Source of the DNA: JBFMHP01 sp040752855
GTDB taxonomy: Bacteria > Pseudomonadota > Gammaproteobacteria > RBG-16-57-12
Direction: 5' to 3'
Assembly: GCA_040752855.1 (NCBI GenBank)
Contig: JBFMHP010000007.1
Span: 62,001 to 126,000, forward strand
DNA: 64,000 nucleotides
The position numbers and the translations under genes were made by a program. The notes beneath the pieces were generated by a model. It made no database searches. It was not told where the DNA came from and saw only the letters and a program-made list of their open reading frames with translations. Shown piece by piece: positions 51,479 to 60,419 of this stretch (within the stretch, counting starts at the first letter, position 1; each line of letters begins with the position of its first letter).

Positions 51479-52713
51479 TGATGTTCTGGGTGATCGCGAT
51501 CCTGCTGATCGCAGGTGCGCTGCTGTTTATCCTGCCGCCTTTATTCAAGCGCGAGCAACCGGCGAGCGATTTGAGCCGGGAAGCGCTGAATATCGCCATT
51601 CACCGCGATCAGTTGCGGGAGCTGGACAATGACCTCAAGGCCGGCACCATCAGTCAGGAGCAATACGAACAGGCGAAGCTCGACATCGAGAAAGGCGTGA
51701 TCGACAGCATTTCGGGTGACGATAAGGCGCACACCCGCGCAGGCGCCGAATTGACCGCCAAGGCCTCAGCCTGGGTGGTGCTGATTGCGCTGCCGCTTGT
51801 TTCGATCTTCTTTTACCAGCAATTCGGCGCAGGCGCGCCGGGGATCAATCCGGAGGTTCCCCCGCCGCAGGCATCGCAGCAGGAGCAGATGCACAACATC
51901 GAGCAGATGGTTTCCTCCCTAGAGACCAAGTTGGCCGAGAATCCAAATGATGCTCAGGGCTGGGCGATGCTCGGTCGTTCCTATTATTTCCTGCGCCAGA
52001 ATGAAAAGGCGGTGAGCGCATACAAGAAGGCGATCGAGCTGGGTCTTGATTATGACGCCAATATCTTCGCCGACCTCGCCGACACCTTGGCCGTGGTCAA
52101 CAACATGACCTTGGCGGGCGAGCCCATGACGTATATCGAGCGCGCGCTGCAAATCGATCCGCAGCATGTCAAAGCCTTGTATCTTGCCGCCAGCGCGAAG
52201 ATGCAGACGCAAGAATATGCCAAGGCCAAGGAGTATTGGGTGAAGATACTGGGGCTGATGCCGCCGGGTTCCGAAGGTCAGGCGGCGGTGCAGGCCGCGA
52301 TCGCTGAAGTCGACGGCTATCTCGGGGTGTCATCAAGCCCCGCCGCTCCGGTGGCGGCCGCGGGGCCCGCCAGCGTGTCGGGACGGGTGAGTCTGGCCGA
52401 CGATCATCCAGATACCGTAAAGCCGGATGATACCGTATTTGTTTTCGCGCGCGCGGCGAATGGTCCGCGTATGCCGCTGGCGATCGTGCGCAAACAGGTG
52501 CGCGATTTGCCGTTTGAGTTCACGCTCGATGACTCGATGGCGATGAACCCGGCGATGAAGTTGTCCAGCTTCAGCGAGATCGTGGTCGGCGCCCGCGTAT
52601 CGAAATCGGGCAACGCGATGCCGCAGCCCGGCGATCTCGAAGGGACGAGCCCGGTCATTCGCTTGGGTGACGGTAAGAAGGTCGACGTCATCATCAATGG
52701 CATCGTGGAATAA
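51475..52713 (+). CDS. ccmI: Cytochrome c maturation protein CcmI
   Basis: 412 residues. Two N-terminal membrane helices (about 3-23 and 96-116) enclose a leucine-zipper-like cytoplasmic loop. A TPR region (about 140-280) contains AQGWAMLGRSYYFLRQNEKAVSAYKKAI. A C-terminal periplasmic domain (SGRVSLAD to the end) follows. Binds apocytochrome C-termini for CcmF/H. Start overlaps the ccmH stop (ATGA). Last of the nine ccm genes. Confidence 0.93.
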   Translation: MMMFWVIAILLIAGALLFILPPLFKREQPASDLSREALNIAIHRDQLRELDNDLKAGTISQEQYEQAKLDIEKGVIDSISGDDKAHTRAGAELTAKASAWVVLIALPLVSIFFYQQFGAGAPGINPEVPPPQASQQEQMHNIEQMVSSLETKLAENPNDAQGWAMLGRSYYFLRQNEKAVSAYKKAIELGLDYDANIFADLADTLAVVNNMTLAGEPMTYIERALQIDPQHVKALYLAASAKMQTQEYAKAKEYWVKILGLMPPGSEGQAAVQAAIAEVDGYLGVSSSPAAPVAAAGPASVSGRVSLADDHPDTVKPDDTVFVFARAANGPRMPLAIVRKQVRDLPFEFTLDDSMAMNPAMKLSSFSEIVVGARVSKSGNAMPQPGDLEGTSPVIRLGDGKKVDVIINGIVE

Positions 52714-52764
52714 TCAGCGGTTCTCGACACGATGACTAGGGCGAAAGACATTTAGGATCGACGG

Positions 52765-53886
52765 ATGCAAACCAAAAATATTTTACCTTTGATGGTACTG
52801 TCGGCAGCGCTGCTGGCCGGGTGTGGCGATAAGAACGAGACGGCGGCTCCGGCTTCAAGCGCCGCGCCAGCTTCGGCTCAGGGCGGTGCGCGCGAGCTCA
52901 TGGCCAATGACTACCGCGTGGCGGAGACCTTCAATGTCGGCGACGGGGTGTTTGTCCGCGCCTTGGCGGTGGAGCAAAATTCTAACAGTCTGTGGGTGGG
53001 CACATCGGTCGGCGTGTTGCAGGTGAGTCTGGCGAGCCGCGATGTGTTGAATACGTACACCCGCAAAGACGGGATCGCCAACGAGTATGTCTTCAAGATC
53101 TTCGTCGACAGCAAGAACAACAAGTGGTTCGGTACCGATGGCGGCGGCATGTCGCGCTTTGACGGCACATGGAAGACCTATTTCCCGATGCACGGCTTGG
53201 CCGATTACTGGGTGTATTCGTTCGCGGAACAGTCCGACGGTACCCTGTGGGTTGGCACCTGGGCCGGCTTGAATTCGGTGAATCCCAAATCCGGCGCCTT
53301 CACCACATATCTGGAAGAGCTGGTCAATGAGTGGGTCTATGGCTTGGATATCGATAGCAAGGACCGTGTCTGGATCGGGACCGAGGGCGGCGTGAACATG
53401 TTCGACGGCAAGAAATGGTCGACCTGGACCCATGAGCAGGGCTTGGGCGCGGAGAACGAATTCGGATTGCCGGCCAGCGACAACACCGGCTTGGGCACGC
53501 GGTCGCGGCACAATCTTACGGTCATGGCCTCCGGCATGGAGACGTATAACCCGAATTACGTCTTTGACATCCTGGTGACACCGCAGGATACCGTATGGGC
53601 AGGCACTTGGGGCGGCGGCGCTGCGTATTATGATGGATCCAAGTGGCACAACTACACCACGAAAGACGGTTTGTCCGGCAATATCGTGTACGCGGTGAGC
53701 CAGGCGCCCGATGGGGCCGTGTGGTTCGGCACCAATCACGGCGTGTCGCGCTATGATGGCAAGACTTGGCGCGCCTATGGCAAAGGCGAGGGCCTGCTAG
53801 ACGACAATGTTTATGATATCGCGATTACGCCCAACGGGGACGTGTGGGTGGGAACGCGCGGCGGCGTCACGCTGCTGAGCATGTAG
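52765..53886 (+). CDS. Exported Reg_prop-type beta-propeller lipoprotein 1
   Basis: 373 residues. Lipobox LLAGC (Cys near residue 19). Then 'two-component regulator propeller' type repeats: blades of about 40-45 residues such as DRVWIGTEGGVNMFDGKKW, GTLWVGTWAGLN and GAVWFGTNHGVSRYDGKTW. No histidine kinase or DNA-binding part. The next gene encodes a paralogue. It follows ccmI by 51 bp. Role unknown; perhaps an extracytoplasmic binding platform. Confidence 0.83.
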   Translation: MQTKNILPLMVLSAALLAGCGDKNETAAPASSAAPASAQGGARELMANDYRVAETFNVGDGVFVRALAVEQNSNSLWVGTSVGVLQVSLASRDVLNTYTRKDGIANEYVFKIFVDSKNNKWFGTDGGGMSRFDGTWKTYFPMHGLADYWVYSFAEQSDGTLWVGTWAGLNSVNPKSGAFTTYLEELVNEWVYGLDIDSKDRVWIGTEGGVNMFDGKKWSTWTHEQGLGAENEFGLPASDNTGLGTRSRHNLTVMASGMETYNPNYVFDILVTPQDTVWAGTWGGGAAYYDGSKWHNYTTKDGLSGNIVYAVSQAPDGAVWFGTNHGVSRYDGKTWRAYGKGEGLLDDNVYDIAITPNGDVWVGTRGGVTLLSM

Positions 53887-53922
53887 CGCATATCTGAATC
53901 AAAGCTAATTTCGGAGTACAGC

Positions 53923-55176
53923 ATGAATTTGAAGACCATCGGCATCGTGACCGTCGTTTCCGCCGCCGTGGCGGCGGGCGCTTATTACATCGGCACTCAG
54001 CAGGCCGGCACGAGCACAACACAGGCGCCTGCGCCCGCTCCCCAGCAGCCAGCCCCGGCCGTGCCACCGGCAACCGCACCGCAGGCGATGCCTGGTCAAC
54101 AAGGTACGGTCGATTTGTCGGGACAGATGCCGAGCAACCATCCGACCTACGATCGATTCACGCATTTCCAAGTGGGCAACCGCAACGTCAAGAGCATGGT
54201 CGCCGATGGCGATTTCGTGTGGATTGGAACCTCAGGTGGCGTAGTGCGCTACAACATCAAGACCGAAGAACACACCATGTTCAACGTGGATTCCGGCGCG
54301 CTGTTGTCCAACGGTGTCTTCCATGTCAGCAAGCTGGGCGAGAAGATCGTGGTGGGCACCTACGGCGGCGGGATGTCCGTCCTCGATCCGAAAACCAACC
54401 AATGGAAGAACTATAACATCCCGCAAGGTCTGGCCGACCAATTCGTTTACGACGTACTGCAGGCCAAGAATGGTGATGTGTGGATCGCGACCTGGTCCGG
54501 CGCCAACCGCATCAAGGGCGGTGATCTCGATGATCCCAAGAAGTGGGAGACCTTCACCGTTAAGCATACCAACAACGGCCTCCCGAACGATTGGGTGTAC
54601 GGTCTGGAGGAAGGCAAGAATGGCGATATCTGGATCGGCACCGAAGGCGGTTTGGCGCTTTATCGCAAGGGTGCCTGGAAGCACTGGGCGCACGGGCAAG
54701 GTCTCGGCGCGCCTTATGAGCAGGTGAAGAACGACATCAGCGTCACCACCGATCCGGGCTCGGCGAGCAAGCATCACGCCCGCCAGAAGGTCGAGCAGGG
54801 GTTGGAAGACGTCAGTATTGCCTACAACCCCAACTACATCATCTCCATGGCAGTCGACGCGGCCGGCAACGTCTGGTGCGGCACCTGGGGCGGCGGTCTG
54901 TCGCGCTTCGACGGCAAGAACTGGAAGACCTTTACTGTAAAAGACGGCTTGCCGGCCAACCATATCTTCATGTTGCAGATCGATCCACAAGGGGTGCTTT
55001 GGGTGGGAACCAACCACGGCATGGCCCGCTACAACGGTGAGGGCAAAGGCTTCACGGTGAAGACCCAGCTGGATGGACTGTATTCAGACAATGTCTTTTC
55101 CATGGCCACCGCCTCCGATGGCTCAACGTGGGTCGGCAGCTTCGGCGGCGTCGCACAGATCCGCGATTTGAAATAA
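53923..55176 (+). CDS. Exported Reg_prop-type beta-propeller protein 2
   Basis: 417 residues. An N-terminal hydrophobic segment (about 6-24) serves as uncleaved anchor or signal peptide. A Pro/Ala/Gln linker and blades such as DFVWIGTSGGVVRYN, GDVWIATWSGANRIKGGD, GDIWIGTEGGLALYRKGAW and GVLWVGTNHGMARYNGEG follow. Paralogue of the preceding protein (same GLGA-linked insertion followed by YNPNY). A terminator hairpin follows. Function unknown. Confidence 0.82.
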   Translation: MNLKTIGIVTVVSAAVAAGAYYIGTQQAGTSTTQAPAPAPQQPAPAVPPATAPQAMPGQQGTVDLSGQMPSNHPTYDRFTHFQVGNRNVKSMVADGDFVWIGTSGGVVRYNIKTEEHTMFNVDSGALLSNGVFHVSKLGEKIVVGTYGGGMSVLDPKTNQWKNYNIPQGLADQFVYDVLQAKNGDVWIATWSGANRIKGGDLDDPKKWETFTVKHTNNGLPNDWVYGLEEGKNGDIWIGTEGGLALYRKGAWKHWAHGQGLGAPYEQVKNDISVTTDPGSASKHHARQKVEQGLEDVSIAYNPNYIISMAVDAAGNVWCGTWGGGLSRFDGKNWKTFTVKDGLPANHIFMLQIDPQGVLWVGTNHGMARYNGEGKGFTVKTQLDGLYSDNVFSMATASDGSTWVGSFGGVAQIRDLK

Positions 55177-55201
55177 ACGCCACGGGTTGGGGACCGCCTG
55201 A

Positions 55202-55240
55202 CAGCCCCTGAAGGGAGTCCCTTCAGGGGCTTATTATTTA
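55202..55240 (+). terminator. Terminator after the propeller pair
   Basis: Stem GCCCCTGAAGGGA (from 55204) paired with CCCTTCAGGGGC (to 55230), then TTATTATTT. A strong stem with a weak U-tract; probably ends the ccm-propeller transcript. Confidence 0.75.
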
Positions 55241-55266
55241 ATGAACAAGGTCGATAACGTACTGTA

Positions 55267-56997
55267 GTGAAAGGAAATCGGCGCGCCAGACGGGAAATGC
55301 CAGTGCAGAAGACCTCAAGTATCAGTGTTCGGATCGCAATTGTCGTGTCAGTGGTGCTGCTTCTGCTGATGGTGCTGGCCGGCACTTGGGTGGACAGAAA
55401 GCTCGCAAGCGCCATTGAAGAGCAGGAAAGGACGCAGGTGGCGCTGCAAGTCAAAACGCTTCTGACTAGCCTGGAAACCCTCATGATTAACGGCAATGGC
55501 ATGCTGGCGCGCACCTGGCTCGACAATCTGAAAGGGCAGCACGGCATCATAAACGCGGCCGTCTATGATCGCTCAGGGAAAGAGGCGTTTTATGATACCG
55601 GCACGGTCGAGAAGGTGGACGCCTATCTCGGCGTCCGACGCTTCGAACGTCCCCCCACGACTAATCCCGGTAAAATCACCCAGGAACTGAGTGAACCGAT
55701 TCATGCCGCCTTGGGTGGTGAGACGGTGGTCTACGTGGACTCCGCCAATAACCTCTCGATGTTTTTGCCCATCCCAAGTCGTGCGGCGTGCCTGCACTGC
55801 CACGGATACGAGGCCAGCGACCTGCGCGGTGTTTTTGCCATCACGGTGGAGCGCTTGAGCGTAGAACAACGGATTGGCGCCATGCGCACGCACTTGTGGG
55901 TGACCGCAAGTATCACCACGCTGGCGCTTGGACTGGTGCTGTGGCTGATTCTGAACAAACAAGTGCTCAAGCCGCTGATGCGCCTGCGCGGCGCGATTAT
56001 CCGTGTGGCGGCGGGCGAGCGGGGCGTCAAGCTCAGCCACGATCATCAGGATGAGGTGGGTGAAGTCGTCGAGCTGTTTAACGCGATGCAGGACAACCTC
56101 GAAGCAGGTGAAACACGGATCCGCGCCGTAATGGACAGCGTGATGGAAGGGGTGCTGATACTGAACGAGCGCGGCGAAATCGAGGCGGCAAATCCGGCGG
56201 CCGGAAAATTGTTTGGGTATCCGCAGAAGGCCCTCATCGGCATGCACATCAGCCGGTTGATCTGCTCGGAAGATGAAGGCCTCGCGGGCGCGCCCTATCT
56301 GAGCGAGAGGTATTTTGCCAGCGGCGTCGCCCTGAGCGAGCGTATCTCGGAGCAGGTGGCGATCAGGAAGGACAGTTCGAGTTGCCCGGTGGAGATCTCT
56401 CTATCCGAGATGGCGGCGGGCAAAAAATATTATGTGCTCTCGGTGCGGGACATCTCTCTGCGCGTCGAACAAATGGCGGCATTGAAATTCATGGCGCTGC
56501 ATGATCCCTTGACCTCATTGCCCAATCGGACCCTGCTGATGGATCGGTTGGATCATGCGGTGACGGTGTGTGAGCGCGAGGCGGGCACCTTCGCCTTGTT
56601 GTTCCTTGATCTGGATAAGTTCAAGGATGTGAACGACATCTATGGACACCACTACGGCGATGTCTTGCTGTGCGAGGTTGCCAGCAGGATACGCGACGAG
56701 ATCCGAAAATCAGATACCGTGGCTCGGCTGGGCGGAGACGAGTTTGCCGTCTTGCTGCAAGGCATGAACCGCGACAAGGTCAAAGGCCTGGCGGATAAGG
56801 TCCTGCAACGCCTGCATGATCCCATTACCATTGAAGGCAAAGAACTCCATGCCGGCGGCAGCATCGGCATCGCCGTTTTTCCTGACGATGGCAGGGATCA
56901 TGTCACCTTGATGAAACATGCCGATATTGCCATGTACGCCGCAAAACAAAATCACCTGGGCGCGGTGTTTTATAGCAGCCAACTCGAGCGGACGTAA
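55267..56997 (+). CDS. Membrane diguanylate cyclase with a periplasmic heme c sensor motif
   Basis: 576 residues from GTG 55267 (ATG 55297 would remove ten). Membrane helices at about 22-44 and 213-235 enclose a periplasmic sensor that contains CLHCHGYE, a c-type heme motif at residues 175-179. HAMP (~236-290), PAS (~288-400) and a GGDEF domain (~410-576) follow. The active site is an intact GGDEF at residues 489-493, so c-di-GMP synthesis is expected. It probably reads redox state or a gas ligand at the heme and may switch attachment or biofilm growth. It sits in the cytochrome region but in its own transcription unit. Confidence 0.88.
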   Translation: MKGNRRARREMPVQKTSSISVRIAIVVSVVLLLLMVLAGTWVDRKLASAIEEQERTQVALQVKTLLTSLETLMINGNGMLARTWLDNLKGQHGIINAAVYDRSGKEAFYDTGTVEKVDAYLGVRRFERPPTTNPGKITQELSEPIHAALGGETVVYVDSANNLSMFLPIPSRAACLHCHGYEASDLRGVFAITVERLSVEQRIGAMRTHLWVTASITTLALGLVLWLILNKQVLKPLMRLRGAIIRVAAGERGVKLSHDHQDEVGEVVELFNAMQDNLEAGETRIRAVMDSVMEGVLILNERGEIEAANPAAGKLFGYPQKALIGMHISRLICSEDEGLAGAPYLSERYFASGVALSERISEQVAIRKDSSSCPVEISLSEMAAGKKYYVLSVRDISLRVEQMAALKFMALHDPLTSLPNRTLLMDRLDHAVTVCEREAGTFALLFLDLDKFKDVNDIYGHHYGDVLLCEVASRIRDEIRKSDTVARLGGDEFAVLLQGMNRDKVKGLADKVLQRLHDPITIEGKELHAGGSIGIAVFPDDGRDHVTLMKHADIAMYAAKQNHLGAVFYSSQLERT

Positions 56998-57084
56998 CGG
57001 CGGGGATTGAGCGCGGGGCGGCTTGCCGCTCTCGGCGTGACACAAGGGACATGAGCAAGCAGGCGGCTCCCGGCCGCCCGCTCA

Positions 57085-58206
57085 TCACTTTTTCTTGTCC
57101 TGATATTCTTCCCGGTAGCGCGAGCCAAGGTAACCATCTTCGACACTAAGCTTGGCCGGCCGGAAGACATCCACCTTGCGAAAGAACTGGTCGACCATGT
57201 AGACGCGGCCGTCTTCGTCGACATCGATGCCCGCAGGCAGCATGAATTCCGCGGGACCGCCAGAGTTGCCGCGGTTTCCTACGAACAACAACAACTGCCC
57301 ATCCTTGTTGAAGATCTGGAAATTCCCGAATGCGGCGTCAACCACGTAGAAGTTTCCCTCCCGGTCGGTTGCCACCCCTTTGGGGCGGGAAAACTGCCCG
57401 GAGCGCCTGCCTGCTTCGCCCACGGTAAAGATGAATTTGCCCTCGGGGCTGAATTTCTGAACACGGAAATTGCCGCCGTCGACCACATACAGCGCCCCCT
57501 CGTTGTCCGCCGCCACCTGCAAGGGCAGGTTGAATTTGCCCTCTTCGACGCCGCGGGTGCCGATGGTCTGGAGCAATTCACCGGATTGGGTATCAAAAAC
57601 GTATATCGAGTGCTCCTGGATATCGATACCACCGGTGTCCACCACGTAAGCTTTTTTGCCATCCGGGCTCAAGGCGATGCCCGATGGGCGCACCAGCGTG
57701 GCGCGCCCGCCAAACGTGCGCAGATATTTGCCGTTGGCGTCAAAGGCAACAACCCGTTGCTGAGTGCCGTCGACGACATAGATATCACCGTTGGCGGCGA
57801 TATCGATACCCAAGGGCTTGGCCAGGGCGCCGAGACCTTCAGTGCCGTAGTATTCATATTTCGCGCCGGGCACATCAAAGACCATGATGGCGCGCTGGGC
57901 GGTGTCAGTCACGAAGATCCGGCCCTTATGCACCGCAATCGCGTAGGGCTTGCCCAGGCCAAAGGATGTTTCGGTGGTTCCGGTGGCAAAGATCTTGAGT
58001 TTGTCCGAGGCGGACAACTCTTCAACATCGGCGCTCGAACGAATCGTGCGCTCGTAGATGAAACGCGGTTCCTCCGGCGGGGGCGGAAAGGCCGGAGGGA
58101 CGAATTCTTTCTTGGGTTGAGAAGAGCAACCGATGACTAATAGAGCGACAAGCGTAACCGACCAAAATTTGAAATTATTAATTATTTTGTATGACATGTT
58201 TCGCAT
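57085..58206 (-). CDS. NHL-repeat beta-propeller lipoprotein (copy 4)
   Basis: 373 residues from ATG 58206, with AGAGG 5 nt upstream. Lipobox VIGC, linker PPPPEEPRFIYE, then six NHL blades (for example GDIYVVDGTQQRVVAFD and GALYVVDGGNFRVQKF). The closest relative in the window is the protein at 31383; both contain VVDTGG/VIDTGG blades and end-blade MLPAGIDVDEDGRVY-type segments. Overlaps the 3' end of the pentaheme cytochrome gene by 25 bp, so the two are co-translated. The C-terminus is Lys-rich. Confidence 0.88.
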   Translation of the reverse strand: MRNMSYKIINNFKFWSVTLVALLVIGCSSQPKKEFVPPAFPPPPEEPRFIYERTIRSSADVEELSASDKLKIFATGTTETSFGLGKPYAIAVHKGRIFVTDTAQRAIMVFDVPGAKYEYYGTEGLGALAKPLGIDIAANGDIYVVDGTQQRVVAFDANGKYLRTFGGRATLVRPSGIALSPDGKKAYVVDTGGIDIQEHSIYVFDTQSGELLQTIGTRGVEEGKFNLPLQVAADNEGALYVVDGGNFRVQKFSPEGKFIFTVGEAGRRSGQFSRPKGVATDREGNFYVVDAAFGNFQIFNKDGQLLLFVGNRGNSGGPAEFMLPAGIDVDEDGRVYMVDQFFRKVDVFRPAKLSVEDGYLGSRYREEYQDKKK

Positions 58207-58961
58207 AGTGCCTCTCGTCTCACCGTAAGCGCCAGTTCATTGGTTGAATTATGTATATCATGGCACGATGCACATTCTACATTTCCATTGTACAGACGGA
58301 CTCCATTGTTGAATCCATTGGCTTGATGGGGCACTTTGAAGTCGGGGTCTTTCCAGTTCAGGCCGCCATATTCGATCGAAATGGGATGATCATCGCTGAT
58401 ATCGCTGCCGATGACTTTGACGGAAATATCATGTGCAACCACGCCGTTGTGGCATTTTCCGCAACTGGTAATATCATCCGCACCATTCATTTTCATGTGC
58501 AGGGCCCGGTCGTTTTCCGTGGCGAAATCCGTTGGCTTGAATATCACCATGTCGAGCGCCATGGTGCCGTCATGGCAGGAGAGGCACAACAGACTGATGG
58601 AATTAGGCGAGCGTAATTTGGCATCGAGCGAGGCGCTGCCGGACAGGCGATAGTCGGTTGTGGGCACGAAACGATTCCAGCCATCGATGCCTCCCAACGT
58701 TGTCGTGTCAGTGGATGCCTGGGCCGGGGGGAGGTGGCAATAGACACAAGGATTGCCATAATCGGAAAAGGCCACCCCCCCCATCGCGACTACCCCTGCC
58801 CGTTCGTTGAGGCCGGTGAAATCATGTTTGGTGCCCATGATGGGATCGTCGATGCCAACCACCGGATCGGCAATGATGGCGGTCTGTGCGTGGAGAGTCG
58901 CCGATGCCAAAACAGCGCATGTTACAATCCCGGACCACAAAAAAAACGCATTGTTTTTCAT
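58182..58961 (-). CDS. Pentaheme c-type cytochrome (paralogue of the tetraheme protein)
   Basis: 259 residues from ATG 58961; a longer frame upstream would bury the signal peptide, so this start is preferred. Signal peptide ends near LHA-Q. Five hemes: CVYCH, CLSCH, CGKCH, CASCH and CETCH. The pattern GTKHDF, LSCHDGTMALD, SDDHPISIEYGG, DPDFK, VECASCHDIH and a C-terminal CXXCH-T-K matches the tetraheme protein at 32758 with one heme (CGKCH) inserted. The gene is followed by an NHL lipoprotein gene, repeating the module seen at 31.4-33.6 kb. Confidence 0.9.
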   Translation of the reverse strand: MKNNAFFLWSGIVTCAVLASATLHAQTAIIADPVVGIDDPIMGTKHDFTGLNERAGVVAMGGVAFSDYGNPCVYCHLPPAQASTDTTTLGGIDGWNRFVPTTDYRLSGSASLDAKLRSPNSISLLCLSCHDGTMALDMVIFKPTDFATENDRALHMKMNGADDITSCGKCHNGVVAHDISVKVIGSDISDDHPISIEYGGLNWKDPDFKVPHQANGFNNGVRLYNGNVECASCHDIHNSTNELALTVRREALCETCHTK

Positions 58962-59219
58962 GGTGTTAAAGTATCCCCCGATGTGTCGGTTGAAGTAACC
59001 CCTCCTCCAACCCGTGTCAGACATAATATGTTTTTATCGGAATGCCGCTGACAGATCTTTATATAACATCAGTCTAGCTTACACAATTCAAGCAAAAAAT
59101 CCCACCCTGACGTTTGGAATCAGTCTGATCAGTAGGGCGCAAAATCGAGGATTATTAGTTGGTTATTGCCTTGGACGTTTGCATTCTGTCACAGAGGGGC
59201 GCGTCGGTAGCGAAGCTTT

Positions 59220-59246
59220 TCGTACCACCCGAATTCTGTGGTACGA
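59220..59246. promoter_or_regulatory. Perfect 9-bp inverted repeat, candidate operator
   Basis: TCGTACCAC (59220-59228) and GTGGTACGA (59238-59246), separated by nine bases, lie 47 bp before the ATG of the triheme cytochrome at 59294, in the 332-bp gap between two divergent cytochrome operons. The gap is AT-richer than its surroundings, and no terminator-type T-run follows. The symmetry suits a dimeric regulator; which one is unknown. Confidence 0.45.
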
Positions 59247-59293
59247 TTGCAGGCCATTTTCAAGCTAAATCCTAACATTAGGTATGGGCTCTA

Positions 59294-60382
59294 ATGATGA
59301 TGTTTAGATGTATCGCGGTTATTTCGACCTTGCTTGTATTCGGGGCGCCGGTCTATGCGAGTGCCGCCAAGGGGGAAAAGCTGTATTTGGAGTATTGCGC
59401 TGTTTGTCACGGCGAAAAAGGAGACGGCAATAGCCGTTCTCGCGGTTTGAGCCCGCCGCCTCGGGATTTCACGTCGATTCAATCGATTGTGGAGATGAAT
59501 AAGACGCGCATGACCTACTCCATCGCCAAGGGGATGCCGGGCACCGCCATGTCCCCCTGGGAAAGCCGCTTGAGCAAGGAGCAGATCTCATCGGTGAGCG
59601 ACTACATTCTCGAGAGGATTATCAAGCCCGCGCGTGTCAAGCTGCCTGGTGATGTCGTAGGGCATTTGAAGGCGGGGGAAACCCTCTACATGGAAAACTG
59701 TTCGGTTTGCCACGGCGATTACGGCGAAACCGGTGTTTGGACCCGCGCCAATATGAGTTCGGCCCCTCGGAATTTCACGGCCGAGCGCTCCAAGACCGAG
59801 CTTTCTCGCAGCCGCATGATCGAGGCCGTGACCTTTGGGGTCGCGGGCAAAGCGATGATGCCGTATGGTTCGCGGCTGTCCCAGCAAGAGATTGGCTCGA
59901 TCGTTGATTATGTCCGCGTGGTCCTGATGCGCCTGCCCTTGGAGCAGGTGGAGCAGGAGGTGGCGCAAGCCCCGCAACAGACCGCCGATGCGCCGACTTT
60001 TGTCAACGTCGAAGAACATATGCAGCAGCCGTTCCCGGACGGATTGATCGGCAATCCCGCCGAAGGGCGCAAGATCTATGTGCGCAACTGTTTCGCCTGT
60101 CATGGGGTGAAGGGTGACGGCCAAGGTTCGCGCGCCTTCTTCATCAAGCCCAAGCCGCGCAATTTCGTCAGCGAGGATTCGCGCCGCGCGCTTAACCGGC
60201 CCAGGATCTACAAGGCTGTGCACGATGGGCTGAAGGGCAGCGTCATGCCGGCATGGAGCAAGGTGCTCAGCGATCAGCAGGTGGCCGATGTCGGTGAGTT
60301 TGTCTTCCGCGCCTTCATCAGGGCGGATCTGCCTGGCGTGAGCGAGGCAGACCTCGAAGCCGACAAGCAAAAAAAAAAGTGA
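59294..60382 (+). CDS. Triple-domain c-type cytochrome, zero-frame product
   Basis: 362 residues. Signal peptide to about residue 24 (YASA-A). Three class I monoheme domains, with CAVCH (near 36), CSVCH (near 137) and CFACH (near 270). Each has a later Met in GTAMSPW, KAMMPYG or SVMPAWS as probable sixth ligand. It ends in KQKKK encoded by a 10-A run and a TGA. The next frame continues without a signal peptide with three more such domains. A -1 shift at A-AAA-AAG would fuse the two (see findings). Confidence 0.9.
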   Translation: MMMFRCIAVISTLLVFGAPVYASAAKGEKLYLEYCAVCHGEKGDGNSRSRGLSPPPRDFTSIQSIVEMNKTRMTYSIAKGMPGTAMSPWESRLSKEQISSVSDYILERIIKPARVKLPGDVVGHLKAGETLYMENCSVCHGDYGETGVWTRANMSSAPRNFTAERSKTELSRSRMIEAVTFGVAGKAMMPYGSRLSQQEIGSIVDYVRVVLMRLPLEQVEQEVAQAPQQTADAPTFVNVEEHMQQPFPDGLIGNPAEGRKIYVRNCFACHGVKGDGQGSRAFFIKPKPRNFVSEDSRRALNRPRIYKAVHDGLKGSVMPAWSKVLSDQQVADVGEFVFRAFIRADLPGVSEADLEADKQKKK

Positions 60383-60419
60383 CGACTGATGCGGGTGCGG
60401 CGCAGGTGACTGCGCCGCA
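60369..60419 (+). promoter_or_regulatory. Candidate programmed -1 frameshift or slippage site
   Basis: Ten consecutive A (60369-60378) followed by G form the heptamer A-AAA-AAG (60373-60379) in the zero frame, two codons ahead of the stop. 16 nt further begins a perfect 10-bp stem TGCGGCGCAG/CTGCGCCGCA (60396-60405 with 60410-60419) with a GTGA loop of the GNRA type. A -1 shift leads exactly into the frame of the downstream cytochrome. Same heptamer as the dnaX frameshift site; the spacer is longer than usual. Confidence 0.6.
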
